Shown: in pieces, positions 26,279-35,185 of the stretch
Position numbering within the stretch: position 1 is the stretch's first letter
How the letters are laid out: every line of letters begins with the position of its first letter
NCBI GenBank assembly: GCA_964500805.1
Contig: CAZCQH010000030.1
Coordinates: 6,899-70,898, forward strand
From: Ga0077555 sp964500805
GTDB lineage: Bacteria > Pseudomonadota > Alphaproteobacteria > Rhizobiales > Hyphomicrobiaceae
Length of the DNA: 64,000 nucleotides
Reading direction: 5' to 3'
Program-made: the position numbers and the translations under genes
The notes under the pieces: generated by a model
Told to the model about the DNA's origin: nothing
Seen by the model: only the letters and a program-made list of their open reading frames with translations
The model's database searches: none

Positions 26279-27460
26279 TTACTGTTTCTGATCGCCAGCT
26301 GCGCCGCCGCCGGCTCCGCTCGATGCCGCGCGCGCGCCGAACTCGTCAGGCCAATAAAGGCTGGCGGCAAACGAATAGGGCGGGAAGTAGAACCGCTTGG
26401 CGGGCACAACCACGCTGGCGTAGGCGCGCTGCGAGTCCCAGACCTTCTTGAAGAACGGGTTTTGCGAGGCCTCGCGCGCAGCGATCTCGTCCCACTTCTG
26501 CACGAAGGCGCGCAGGATGTCGGCCGGCGTGCGCAGCATCTGCACGCCCTGCTTCTGCATCTCGTAAAGCGCCTCGGCATTCTCCTTCTGCCACTTGGCC
26601 CACCAGATCAGGAAAGCCTCGTTGGCCGCCGATTTCATGATCTCCTGGTGCTGAGGCGACAGGCTGCGCCACACTTCTCCGTTGACAACCACCTCGCCGA
26701 CCGTGACCGGCTCGTGCATGCCCGGCGAGTAATGGAACTTCCAGACGCTCGGGAAGCCAAGGCGGCTATCTTCGATGCCGCCGACCCACTCGGCACAATC
26801 GATGACACCGCGCTGGGCCGCCGGGATGATCTCGCCACCCGGCATGTTGACAACCGTCATGCCGAGCTCTTTCCACACTTCAGCCGCCAACCCCGTCTGC
26901 CGGCACTTGAGCCCCTTGAGGTCTTCGAGGTTGCGGATCGGCCGGTTGAACCAGCCGAATGCCTGCGGGCCTGACGGCAGCACAGGTATTGGAACGACGT
27001 CGAGATTGAGGACCTTGCTGTAGAACTCGCGGTAGAGATCAAGACCGCCGCCATGGTGCAGCCAGCCCATGACGTCGATGAAATCCATGCCGAACGTGCC
27101 GCCTGGCCCGCCAGTGAAGAGGATGGCGGTGCGGTCCTTGCCGGTCCAATAGCCGGCCCAGGAATGTGAACCGTCGACCACCTTTCTCGCCACGGCGTCG
27201 AGCACCTCGAATGCCGGTACGACCTGCCCGGCAGGCATCGTCTCGATGGTCAGAGTGCCACCGGAAAGCTTGCTCACCCGATCGGCGAAGTACGTGAAGT
27301 TCTCATAGAGTGTCTGGCTCGCCGGCCAGGTCGCCTGCATCCGCAGGACTTTTGCTTGCTGTGCTTTGGAGGGTGTTGATTTGGCTGTAACAAGCGCACC
27401 AGTAGCGGCTGCGCCGCCGAGAACCGCGCCGATCGCGCGACGGTTGATCAGTTGCCGCAT
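26279..27460 (-). CDS. dctP: TRAP transporter substrate-binding protein (DctP family)
   Basis: A 393-residue exported binding protein. GGGAGG precedes ATG 27460. The N-terminus RRAIGAVLGGAAATGALV is a twin-Arg or Sec signal. The mature part has GGTLTIETMPAGQVVPAFEVLDAVARKVVD and the helix-capping region NLEDLKGLKCRQTGLAAEV, where the Arg that salt-bridges carboxylates is found in this family (KCRQTG). The layout suits 2-oxo or 2-hydroxy acid binding members. Trp-rich segments (WAGYWTGKDRT, IWWAKWQKE) are characteristic. Confidence 0.93.
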   Translation of the reverse strand: MRQLINRRAIGAVLGGAAATGALVTAKSTPSKAQQAKVLRMQATWPASQTLYENFTYFADRVSKLSGGTLTIETMPAGQVVPAFEVLDAVARKVVDGSHSWAGYWTGKDRTAILFTGGPGGTFGMDFIDVMGWLHHGGGLDLYREFYSKVLNLDVVPIPVLPSGPQAFGWFNRPIRNLEDLKGLKCRQTGLAAEVWKELGMTVVNMPGGEIIPAAQRGVIDCAEWVGGIEDSRLGFPSVWKFHYSPGMHEPVTVGEVVVNGEVWRSLSPQHQEIMKSAANEAFLIWWAKWQKENAEALYEMQKQGVQMLRTPADILRAFVQKWDEIAAREASQNPFFKKVWDSQRAYASVVVPAKRFYFPPYSFAASLYWPDEFGARAASSGAGGGAAGDQKQ

Positions 27461-27563
27461 AGGGCACCTCCCTTTTGTCAGGTTATGCTGATCAACGTGG
27501 GAATGTTCCCTCTGTTCCAAAATGAAGAGATTTTAATGGCCGATCGCGGGAGCTGAAGCGCGG

Positions 27564-28199
27564 CTACTTCCGCTTGCTCGGATGATGCGGGTCGTAGATC
27601 GAGAGCACATCTTTCAGGTAGTCCCGGCTCTTCCACTCGGGCGGCGGCGGCTCGTAGCCGGGGCGCGGCACGTACTGGTTCGGCGGCGGCTCGGCTGCAC
27701 GCGCGCCTATCAAATCCGGCACATAGCGCGGGCAGTTGGGGAAGATCTCGCACCTGACGCGCACGACGACTTTGGCTCCATGATGCCGCGCCATTGTCTC
27801 GGCGTCATCGTGGATCGTCGCCGTGCCGCGGATGCGCGTGCGGAATGTCTTGCCGTCGAAGCGCACGAACAGCAGCCCGACATTCGGATTGCGATGAATG
27901 TTGCCGAGCGTGCGATACATGTTGTTGCCGTCGTACTCGGGATATTCGAGCGTGTCGGGGCCGGTGATCTTGACGAATCCCGGATCGCCCGAGCGCATCG
28001 AGCAGTCGACGTTGTCGCCGTAGCTCGTCGCGATGAAGAAGAACGGCGCGGCTTCGATGAGCTTGCGGTCCTGCTCCCACCACTCGAAGTGCAGCCGGTG
28101 CTTCTCGAGTCCGTCGGCGACGCGCCGCCCGTCGAAGCGATCCTGCAGCTCACGCATGCCGTCGTGGTAGAAGGGTTGGCGGTCAGTGGGAAGCGCCAT
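27564..28199 (-). CDS. pyridoxamine 5'-phosphate oxidase-like FMN-binding protein
   Basis: A 211-residue split-barrel flavoprotein. Residues 35-110 (FFFIATSYGDNVDCSMRSG, then DGNNMYRTLGNIHRNPNVGLLFV) are characteristic of the FMN-binding PPOX-like family. A Pro-rich C-terminal region follows (PNQYVPRPGYEPPPPEW), unusual for the family. I use ATG 28199 (MALPTDRQPF); ATG 28217 is also possible. Function within the family cannot be told. It is downstream of the MerR-ATPase gene on the same strand. Confidence 0.83.
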   Translation of the reverse strand: MALPTDRQPFYHDGMRELQDRFDGRRVADGLEKHRLHFEWWEQDRKLIEAAPFFFIATSYGDNVDCSMRSGDPGFVKITGPDTLEYPEYDGNNMYRTLGNIHRNPNVGLLFVRFDGKTFRTRIRGTATIHDDAETMARHHGAKVVVRVRCEIFPNCPRYVPDLIGARAAEPPPNQYVPRPGYEPPPPEWKSRDYLKDVLSIYDPHHPSKRK

Positions 28200-28275
28200 G
28201 GGGCCGGACCTCGTCAAAGCACGGTTTCAGGTTTTCTTTGATAGCAGTCCTTGCGCGTTCTTGAACAGGAACCGC

Positions 28276-29307
28276 TCAGGCACTGCGCCGCACGGCGATG
28301 ACGCCCTCCGAGCGGGCGCGGACAGCAGGAGCCGCCAGGCAGGTCGTCAGGGCCTCATAGCCGGCAGCGCCAGCGTGTGGGACGACAAACATGGGCGGGC
28401 TATGATTGGCTGGACAGAGTATGATTGCTTCATCAGCGCCAACCAGATCCAAATCCAGAATAGAACTGGATCGGGTGAGAAAGATCAGCGGCCGTGCCTC
28501 GGGTGCGCGTCGCCGCAGGAAGCAGATCAGCGCTTCTTGAGTTGGCGCATCCAGGCCATCCTCCAGCATGTCGATGACCTGGATCTTTGGGCCTTCAGTC
28601 TCCAACGCGGTCAACAAAGCAATGAGCGCGTCAGAGTCCTGGCCGCCGGCTTTGGCGATTGTCTGCAACGAACTCTGGACTCTCGTAGCCAGCATTGGGT
28701 TTGCAGCCAGCATCGCTTTGGCAGCGGCCGCGCCGTCGATCAGCCGATCAGCGCCCACGAATGCTGCTCCGGGTATTGCCTCTGAGAGCCGCATAGCGAG
28801 ACGTGTTTTGCCGCTGCCGAGCGGCCCAACGATGTGGGTCAAGGGTCGCAGTTCCCGCAATTCGAAACGCTCTCCACCCCACGGCCACGGGAGGTCGATG
28901 GCAACATCGATCAAATGACCGGCCTGCCGCACAGTCGCGACAACAGAGACAACTGTTGCAGTGCCGCGCTCAAGCTCACTGCGAAGTTTTCGCACCTTCT
29001 GAACACGCTCGCGCAATTGACGGGCGCGAGCCGCGAGGCTTGCCTCATGCGCCGCCAGCGCTCTACCGAGCATCAATGCGTCACCTTCCAGGACTCGCGC
29101 AAATTCCGCGAGGCTAAGACCGAGAGCGCGAAGCTCGACGACCTCGGTGGCGCACGCTACTTGTTCGGGGCCATAAGCTCGCCAGCCGGCTGCAGAACGA
29201 GAAGGCTTGAGCAATCCGCGCTCCTCGTAGAGGCGCAGGGCTTTCGTTGAAATGCCGAGCCGTTTGGCAAGCTCGGATGGGCTCAAAAGACGGACGGCAG
29301 AGTTCAC
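28276..29307 (-). CDS. MerR-type regulator fused to a degenerate ABC/AAA-type ATPase domain
   Basis: A 343-residue two-domain protein. Residues 7-75 are a MerR winged helix (LSPSELAKRLGISTKALRLYEERG), followed by a coiled coil at about 84-115. Residues 155-305 look like a single ABC/OLD-type ATPase: Walker A GPLGSGKT (161-168), a Walker-B-like VIDMLEDGLD (244-253), and PLIFLTRSSSILDLD where these ATPases read TTHS. The catalytic Glu after the Walker B Asp is Met247 and the switch His is Arg, so ATP may be bound but poorly hydrolysed. No ABC signature (LSGGQ) is visible. GTG 29307 follows GAGGTGATTC. The target is unknown; it is divergent from the dehydrogenase gene at 29548. Confidence 0.75.
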   Translation of the reverse strand: MNSAVRLLSPSELAKRLGISTKALRLYEERGLLKPSRSAAGWRAYGPEQVACATEVVELRALGLSLAEFARVLEGDALMLGRALAAHEASLAARARQLRERVQKVRKLRSELERGTATVVSVVATVRQAGHLIDVAIDLPWPWGGERFELRELRPLTHIVGPLGSGKTRLAMRLSEAIPGAAFVGADRLIDGAAAAKAMLAANPMLATRVQSSLQTIAKAGGQDSDALIALLTALETEGPKIQVIDMLEDGLDAPTQEALICFLRRRAPEARPLIFLTRSSSILDLDLVGADEAIILCPANHSPPMFVVPHAGAAGYEALTTCLAAPAVRARSEGVIAVRRSA

Positions 29308-29547
29308 GAATCACCTCGGTGTTGTCTGACCGCCAGTCTTATGGAGGTTGCCGCAAGGGCAAGGTCAAGACCGGCGATCGAGATCCCCACCACCAGAGAA
29401 GTTCAGGTAGCTCATGACGCCGCTGCGAACGGGGAAGGTCGATTGGGGACTGGCCAAGCGCAGCTCGCCTCACCCGCGCTCTTGCGAGCCGGCGCGGAGC
29501 CGGGGATTATCGAAACACGCAATCTGGAGAGGCGAAAGGTACACGCG

Positions 29548-30489
29548 ATGACCGTCGGTTTCGTGGGGCTCGGCACGATGGGCGCCAGCATGGCGTCGAA
29601 CCTGCAGAAGAAGGTCGACAAGCTCGTCGTACATGATCTCACGCGGCAGGCGGCCTCGCAGCACCTCGCCGCCGGCGCGGAGTGGGCGGCCTCACCGAGG
29701 GAACTCGCCGTGAAATGCGATGTCGTCCTGCTCTCACTTCCGGGCCCCGCCGAGGTCGACGCCGTGGTGCTCGGGGCCGACGGATTGGCGCATGGCCTGA
29801 AGAAGGGCGCGGTCGTGTTCGATCTCTCGACCAATTCGCCGACGGTCGTGCGCGCAATCCACGCGAAGCTCGCCGAGCACGGCGTGCACATGCTGGATGC
29901 GCCCGTCTCCGGCGGGCCGGGCGGTGCCAAGTCCGGCCGCCTCTCGATCTGGGTCGGGGGCGACAAGTCCCTCTTCGATAAGCACCGCCATCTCCTCGAC
30001 ACGGTCGGCGATGCGGTCGAGTACATCGGACCGATCGGTGCCGGCTCGGTGGCGAAGCTCGTGCACAACTGCGCGCACTTTGCCGCGCAGATGGTCTTCG
30101 CCGAGGTCATGGCGCTCGGCGTCAAGGCCGGCGTCGCACCATTGCCGCTGTGGAAGGCGATCCGGCGCGGCTCGATCGGCCGCGCGCGCACCTTCGACAA
30201 GCTCGCCGACCAGTTCCTCGCCAACAGCTATGACCCGCCGTCATTCGCGCTTTCCCTCGGCCACAAGGACATGGCGCTTGCCACCGCGCTTGGACGTGAG
30301 CTCGGCGTGCCGATGCGCATGGCGGACTTGGCATTTGCCGAGATGAGTGAAGCCATGAACCGCGGCTGGTCCCATCGCGATTGCCGGTCGCCGATGCTGA
30401 TCGAGCTCGAGCGCGCGGGCGTGAAGATCGAGGTCGAGCGCGCCCTGATCGAGCAGGTGCTGAAAGACGACCCGCCGTTCAGGGGATGA
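29548..30489 (+). CDS. NAD(P)-dependent beta-hydroxyacid dehydrogenase (3-hydroxyisobutyrate dehydrogenase family)
   Basis: A 313-residue enzyme. The Rossmann motif GLGTMGASMASNL opens the protein, substrate-binding APVSGGPGGAKSGRLS is near 120, and catalytic Lys lies in GAGSVAKLVHNCAHF near 170. The C-terminal helical domain includes KDMALATALGRELGVP. The acid dehydrogenated is not deducible. ATG 29548 follows AAAGG; the open frame upstream is not conserved in character. Confidence 0.9.
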   Translation: MTVGFVGLGTMGASMASNLQKKVDKLVVHDLTRQAASQHLAAGAEWAASPRELAVKCDVVLLSLPGPAEVDAVVLGADGLAHGLKKGAVVFDLSTNSPTVVRAIHAKLAEHGVHMLDAPVSGGPGGAKSGRLSIWVGGDKSLFDKHRHLLDTVGDAVEYIGPIGAGSVAKLVHNCAHFAAQMVFAEVMALGVKAGVAPLPLWKAIRRGSIGRARTFDKLADQFLANSYDPPSFALSLGHKDMALATALGRELGVPMRMADLAFAEMSEAMNRGWSHRDCRSPMLIELERAGVKIEVERALIEQVLKDDPPFRG

Positions 30490-30681
30490 GCGCGATCGCC
30501 GAATTGCAGAAGCTGGCGCATAACGCATGCCCGCCGACCGTGCATGACAACTGAAGCGAGATAGCTGGAATTCGAACCGTTCTGTTCTCTCGTCCACGAA
30601 TAGCTTGCGCCGATATCTGGCCGGGAGAACAATGCGTCCTCGGTGTCAGATGAGGACGCGGCCCGAACGGAGGACAACGTC

Positions 30682-31500
30682 ATGGATCTTGGACTGCAGG
30701 GCAAGACTGCGATCGTGACCGGCGGCAGCCGAGGGATTGGCAAAGCCATCGCCCGTGAGCTGGCACGTGAAGGCGTCGACGTTGCTATCGTCGCGCGCAA
30801 TGCCGGCGACTTGGAGGCGACGGCGCGTGAGCTCGCCAGCGAGACGAACCGGCGCATCATCCCGTTGGCCGCCGACGTCACCAACAGGGCCGCGGTCGAG
30901 GGCATGGTCGCCGAGACCGCACGTCAGCTCGGCAGCGTGCACATCCTGGTCAACAGCGGATCGGCTCCGGGTGGCTCGGCGACGGCGACGGGTCCGATCG
31001 AGACGCTGGTCGACGAGGATCTGCTGCAGGACTTCAACATCAAGTATCTGGGCGCGCTCAGATGCTCCCGCGCGGTGCTGCCGTTCATGAAGCAGCAGGG
31101 CTGGGGGCGCATCGTCAATATCAGCGGAGCCAACGCCCGCAATGCCGGCAATCTGAGCGGCGGCGCGCGCAATACGGCGATGGTGCATATGACAAAGACG
31201 CTCGCCGTGCAGATGGGACGCTATGGGATCACGGTCAATTGCATCCACCCCGGCACAACACGAACCGAGCGCACGCCGCGCCTGCTCGCTGCGCGCGCGG
31301 CCGAGCTCGGCGTCTCGCCGGAAGAGGCGGAGCGGCGCGATTTCGCTCCGGACTCACCGCGCGGCAACGCGATCTGCCGCATGGTCGATGCGTCGGAGAT
31401 TGCCTTTCTCACGGTGTTTCTGGCGTCAGAGAAAGCGTGGTCGGTGTCCGGCGAGCTGATCGCAGCGACAGGCGGCGCGGGCCGATCGGTCTACTACTGA
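30682..31500 (+). CDS. SDR-family protein lacking the catalytic Tyr
   Basis: A 272-residue Rossmann protein. The cofactor motif TGGSRGIGKA is at 13-22, DVTN near 65 and VNISGANARN near 145. The active-site Ser is present (Ser148) and Lys172 sits in HMTKTLA, but no Tyr occurs between them; the YxxxK position is Val168. NNAG is replaced by NSGS. C-terminal CIHPGTTRTERT is normal. Either the chemistry differs or it is non-catalytic. GGAGG precedes ATG 30682. It follows the hydroxyacid dehydrogenase on the same strand. Confidence 0.85.
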   Translation: MDLGLQGKTAIVTGGSRGIGKAIARELAREGVDVAIVARNAGDLEATARELASETNRRIIPLAADVTNRAAVEGMVAETARQLGSVHILVNSGSAPGGSATATGPIETLVDEDLLQDFNIKYLGALRCSRAVLPFMKQQGWGRIVNISGANARNAGNLSGGARNTAMVHMTKTLAVQMGRYGITVNCIHPGTTRTERTPRLLAARAAELGVSPEEAERRDFAPDSPRGNAICRMVDASEIAFLTVFLASEKAWSVSGELIAATGGAGRSVYY

Positions 31501-31540
31501 CGCCGAGTGGCGCTGCGATGCTGCTGCGGGGCTTTCGTCC

Positions 31541-32725
31541 TCACACCGAGCCCTCATCGCGCAGCTTCTTGATGTCGGCTGCGCCGTAGCCGGCCTCTGC
31601 CAGCACCTCGTCGGTGTGCTGGCCGAGCTTCGGCGGCGGGCGGCGCACGCTGGCTTCCGAGCGCGACATCAGGATCGGCTGGCCGAGCACCTCGGTTTGT
31701 CCGCGCTCTTGCGAGTTCATCGGCTGCGCGAGCCCCAAGTGGCGTACCTGCTCCAGCGCGAAGACCTGATCGATCGAGTTGATTTCGCCCGCCGGACAGC
31801 CGTTGGCGTTGAGCATCTCGATCCAGTAGGCCGCGGTGTTTTTCGAGGTGTGCTTCTCGATCAGCGCATTGAGTGCTTTTCTGTTCTTCGAGCGGCCCTT
31901 GCCGTCGGCGAAGTCTGGGCTCTTGAAGCCCGCATCATCGAAGAGCGAGATGAAGCGCTCCCACATCTTCTGTCCGGCGACAGCGATGTTGATGTAGCCG
32001 TCCGAGGTCTTGAACACGCCCGTTGGAATTGAGGTCGGATGATCGTTGCCGGCCTGCGGCGGCACCTCCTTGTCCATCAGCCAGCGTGTGGCCTGGAAGT
32101 CGAGCATGAACACTTGCGCTTGCAGGAGCGAGGTCTGCACCCACTGGCCCTTGCCGGACTTCTCGCGTTCCATTAGCGCCAGCAGGATGCCTTGGGAGCA
32201 GAAGATGCCGGCGGTCAGATCTGCAACCGGAATGCCGACACGCATCGGGCCTTTGCCCGGCTCACCGGTGATCGACATCAGGCCGCCCATGCCCTGCGCG
32301 ATCTGGTCGAAGCCGGGGCGCTCGGCAAGCGGGCCGTCCTGGCCGAAGCCGGAGATCGACGCGTAAATGATGCGCGGATTGATCTTCGAGACAGCCGCGT
32401 AGTCGATGCCGAGGCGACCTTTCACATCGGGGCGGTAGTTCTCGACGATGACGTCGGCCTTCTTGGCAAGCGCCATGAAGGCCTCCTTGCCGCCTTTGGT
32501 CTTCAGGTTGAGCGTGATCGAGCGTTTGTTACGATGGAGGTTCTGGAAATCGGAACCTGAGCGCGGCCCGCCGAGGCCGACCTTGTCGCTCTCGGGGTCC
32601 TCAATCTTGATGACGTTGGCGCCCCAGTCGGCGAGCTGGCGGATGCAGGTCGGTCCCGAGCGCACCCGTGTCAGATCGAGCACGGTGTAGGCCGAGAGAA
32701 TGTCGCTGGCAGGTTCGAAGGGCAT
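31541..32725 (-). CDS. type III CoA-transferase (CaiB/BaiF family)
   Basis: A 394-residue enzyme that would move CoA between carboxylic acids. Family segments are VLDLTRVRSGPTCIRQLADWGA at the start, RNKRSITLNLKTKGG near 66, VIVENYRPDVKGRLGIDY near 92 and SGFGQDGP near 125. The catalytic Asp of formyl-CoA transferase (in S-x-x-D) corresponds to Gln202 in TSLLQAQ, so the usual aspartyl-CoA intermediate could not form at this residue. No good ribosome-binding site precedes ATG 32725. It is convergent with the SDR gene. Confidence 0.9.
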   Translation of the reverse strand: MPFEPASDILSAYTVLDLTRVRSGPTCIRQLADWGANVIKIEDPESDKVGLGGPRSGSDFQNLHRNKRSITLNLKTKGGKEAFMALAKKADVIVENYRPDVKGRLGIDYAAVSKINPRIIYASISGFGQDGPLAERPGFDQIAQGMGGLMSITGEPGKGPMRVGIPVADLTAGIFCSQGILLALMEREKSGKGQWVQTSLLQAQVFMLDFQATRWLMDKEVPPQAGNDHPTSIPTGVFKTSDGYINIAVAGQKMWERFISLFDDAGFKSPDFADGKGRSKNRKALNALIEKHTSKNTAAYWIEMLNANGCPAGEINSIDQVFALEQVRHLGLAQPMNSQERGQTEVLGQPILMSRSEASVRRPPPKLGQHTDEVLAEAGYGAADIKKLRDEGSV

Positions 32726-32816
32726 GGGCGCGCGCTCGCATTGTTGAGATCGAGCGGTTTTGTCGCCCCGGGTCGCCGCGCTGTCAACTTGGCTCGAAAG
32801 CCATCCAAACATGCGA

Positions 32817-32842
32817 CACACGCGCGCCGGGGCGCGCGTGTG
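32817..32842 (-). terminator. 11-base-pair hairpin, probable terminator
   Basis: CACACGCGCGC pairs perfectly with GCGCGCGTGTG around a CGGG loop, 18 bases past the stop of the Tyr-rich gene and before the CoA-transferase gene on the same strand. No T-tract follows. Confidence 0.55.
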
Positions 32843-32859
32843 GCATTTGTCGTCTGCAA

Positions 32860-33261
32860 TCACCGGCCGCGGTTGTAGCCGAAGTCTGCCTTGTAGCGCC
32901 GGCTTCCCGTGAGCCCGCCGTGAGTACGATACCCTCGCCAACGGTCGGAACGATAGTTGTACCTGTACCGGTTGGGAGAGGCATAACCGGAGCCAATACG
33001 GATCCCGAAGCTCGGTCCATAGCCGTAGTAGCGAGGGCCGTAGCCATAATACGAGCGCCCATAATACGGGGAATAGTAGGAGGAGGAGCGGTAAGGGGCG
33101 TAGTACGAAGTGTAGCGGTAGGTTCTTGGGTAGTAGGAGCTGGAATATCCATAATACCCAGAGTAGCGGGCGCCTCGATAACAATCGTCATCGGCTTTTG
33201 CCGGCGCAGTTGCGACAAGGGGTGTTAGAAGTACGGCAAGCGCCGCCAAGGTCTTTTTCAT
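32860..33261 (-). CDS. small exported Tyr/Arg/Ser/Gly-rich protein
   Basis: A 133-residue protein with a signal peptide ending ATAPAKADD and an AGGAGA site before ATG 33261. The mature chain is about one quarter Tyr, in repeats such as YSGYYGYSSSYYPRTYRYTS and YYGRSYYGYGPRYYGYGP. Similar low-complexity, Tyr-rich secreted proteins are common in rhizobia and their roles are not known. The amino-acid bias makes it likely to be disordered or assembled on the cell surface. Confidence 0.75.
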   Translation of the reverse strand: MKKTLAALAVLLTPLVATAPAKADDDCYRGARYSGYYGYSSSYYPRTYRYTSYYAPYRSSSYYSPYYGRSYYGYGPRYYGYGPSFGIRIGSGYASPNRYRYNYRSDRWRGYRTHGGLTGSRRYKADFGYNRGR

Positions 33262-33644
33262 GATCGTCTCCTGACCAGTTTCAGTGCCCGCCTCGCTCGT
33301 CGACCTGAAGCGATAGTGTGTGGGCGGCCTCGTGGTTGAACTCACTCCATGGAAAATCGTTCCGGCCAGTCGCGGGCAGAAAATCTGCGCATCCTGCCGC
33401 GGGACCGGCGCTTCGGACGCAGCGCCTTTTGCGTGGGCCCGCGCGCCCTGCAAGCGCGAAGTGACCCATCGGAGGCAATGCCCGTGAGAACGCGCCTCAA
33501 AACCGGCTTTTGATGGCGTTCGAACGAAGCCGGCAGCCGTTCGCGGCGCAATAACGCGACGCAATACGCGTGTGGCAGTTCTCGCTTGAACCAGGGCAGG
33601 CATCGACTAAGTTCAATTGCCGTCCTTTCAGGAGGAGATCCCCC
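33262..33644. other. divergent intergenic region (Tyr-rich gene / lemA)
   Basis: A 383-base stretch between divergent starts. It must carry both promoters. I see no convincing gene, repeat or RNA structure beyond the AGGAGGAG site next to lemA. Confidence 0.5.
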
Positions 33645-34259
33645 ATGCTTGTCGCCTGGTTTGCGCGTCACGCTGCCGCCGTCGCGCTTGTCGTCGCGTC
33701 GCTGTCGCTCGCCGGCTGCGGGATCAACAACATTCCGACTTATGAGCAGAGCGCCAAGGCACGGTGGTCGGAAGTGCTCAATCAGTACAAACGCCGCTCG
33801 GATCTCATTCCAAATCTCGTCGAGAGCGTGAAAGGCTTCGCCGAGCAGGAAAGGTCCGTTCTGACCCAGGTTACAGAGGCGCGCGCCAGGGCGACGAGCA
33901 TGCAGATCCCGCCTGACATTCTGACCAATCCTGATGCCATGAAGAGGTTCCAGGATGCGCAGAACACGCTCGGCGGTGCACTGCGTCAGCTGCTCGTCGT
34001 CGCCGAGCGGTATCCGGACATCAAGTCGGGCCAGAATTTCCTCGCGCTCCAGCAGCAGCTCGAGGGCACTGAAAACCGGATCGCGATTGCGCGCCGCGAC
34101 TACATCGAGAGCGTGCGGGTGTACAATACTGAAATCAACACCATCCCCGGCCGCTGGTGGAAGGCGTTCCTCTATCCGGCCGCCAAGGACATGGCGACGT
34201 TCGACATCCCGGCTGAGGAAGTGAAGACGCCCAAGGTCGACTTCGGCACCAAGAAGTAG
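33645..34259 (+). CDS. LemA family lipoprotein
   Basis: A 204-residue protein. Signal peptide with lipobox LAGC (Cys25) predicts an acylated lipoprotein. NNIPTYEQSAKARWSEVLNQYKRRSDLIPNLVESVKGFA and RWWKAFLYP are standard LemA features. AGGAGGAG precedes ATG 33645. It is the first gene of a LemA-TPM-TPM operon; LemA with TPM proteins is a common bacterial pairing of uncertain role in envelope quality control. Confidence 0.94.
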   Translation: MLVAWFARHAAAVALVVASLSLAGCGINNIPTYEQSAKARWSEVLNQYKRRSDLIPNLVESVKGFAEQERSVLTQVTEARARATSMQIPPDILTNPDAMKRFQDAQNTLGGALRQLLVVAERYPDIKSGQNFLALQQQLEGTENRIAIARRDYIESVRVYNTEINTIPGRWWKAFLYPAAKDMATFDIPAEEVKTPKVDFGTKK

Positions 34260-34268
34260 CCAGCCCCG

Positions 34269-35156
34269 ATGCGCCGGCACGCGACGGGGAGCATGGCAAC
34301 ACCCGGCCACTGGCAGTTGACGGACGCCCGAGCAGTGCTTCCTGCCGCGTGCGTGCTCGCGCTTGCGCTCGTGATACTTGTCAGCGCTGCCAGCGCAGCG
34401 TTGGCCCAACCAAAGTTTCCGCAGCTGACGGGCCGCGTTGTCGACGAGGCAGGTTTGCTCACTCCCTCCGACCGTGCCGAGGTCGAGGCGATGCTGCGCC
34501 AACTCGAGGAGAAGTCGACGGACCAGATTGCGGTCTACACCACGCGCTCGCTGCAAGGCTATCCAATCGAGGACTTCGGCTACCAACTCGGCCGCGCCTG
34601 GCAGATCGGCCAGAAGGGCAAGAACAACGGCATCGTGCTGATCGTTGCGCCAAACGAGCGCGCGGTCAGGATCGAGGTTGGCCGTGGGCTCGAACCACAG
34701 ATGACCGACCTTATGTCGGGGCTGATCGTCAACAATGTGATCCTGCCCGCGTTCCGGCGCGGCGAGTTCTCGGCTGGCATCAAGGCGGGTGTGCGCGACA
34801 TCCGCGACGTGCTTCTGGGTGATGCTGCCGAGGTGGAGATCCGTGCGCGCGGTGCACAGAAACGGACGCCCGACGGCAACATCAACGCCGATACGATCAT
34901 CATTCTGATCGTCATCGCGTTCTTCCTCTACGTCGTGTTCATGCAAATGCGCGAGGCGCAGCGCCATCCGAACCGCGCGCGGTACCGGCGCCGCGACGGC
35001 AACGTCATCTCCAGTCCCGGCGGTTGGGGCGGGTCCGGCAGTTGGCCGCCCAGCGGTGGTGGCTGGGGCGGGAGTGGTGGCGGTGATAGCGGGGGCGGCG
35101 GCTGGTCTGGAGGCGGTGGCGACTTCGGCGGCGGCGGCGCGTCGGGCAAATGGTAG
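34269..35156 (+). CDS. TPM-domain (YgcG-type) membrane protein
   Basis: A 295-residue protein. A signal or anchor helix ends near residue 45 (ASAALAQP). The TPM domain spans about 50-180 (GRVVDEAGLLTPSDRAEVEA, then KNNGIVLIVAPNERAVRIEVG). One transmembrane helix is at about 205-225 (TIIILIVIAFFLYVVF). The C-terminus is a Gly/Ser/Trp-rich tail typical of YgcG proteins. It starts 9 bases after lemA, so the genes are co-transcribed. Confidence 0.92.
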   Translation: MRRHATGSMATPGHWQLTDARAVLPAACVLALALVILVSAASAALAQPKFPQLTGRVVDEAGLLTPSDRAEVEAMLRQLEEKSTDQIAVYTTRSLQGYPIEDFGYQLGRAWQIGQKGKNNGIVLIVAPNERAVRIEVGRGLEPQMTDLMSGLIVNNVILPAFRRGEFSAGIKAGVRDIRDVLLGDAAEVEIRARGAQKRTPDGNINADTIIILIVIAFFLYVVFMQMREAQRHPNRARYRRRDGNVISSPGGWGGSGSWPPSGGGWGGSGGGDSGGGGWSGGGGDFGGGGASGKW

Positions 35157-35185
35157 GTTCGGTGATCGATCGGAGGACGCGCAGC

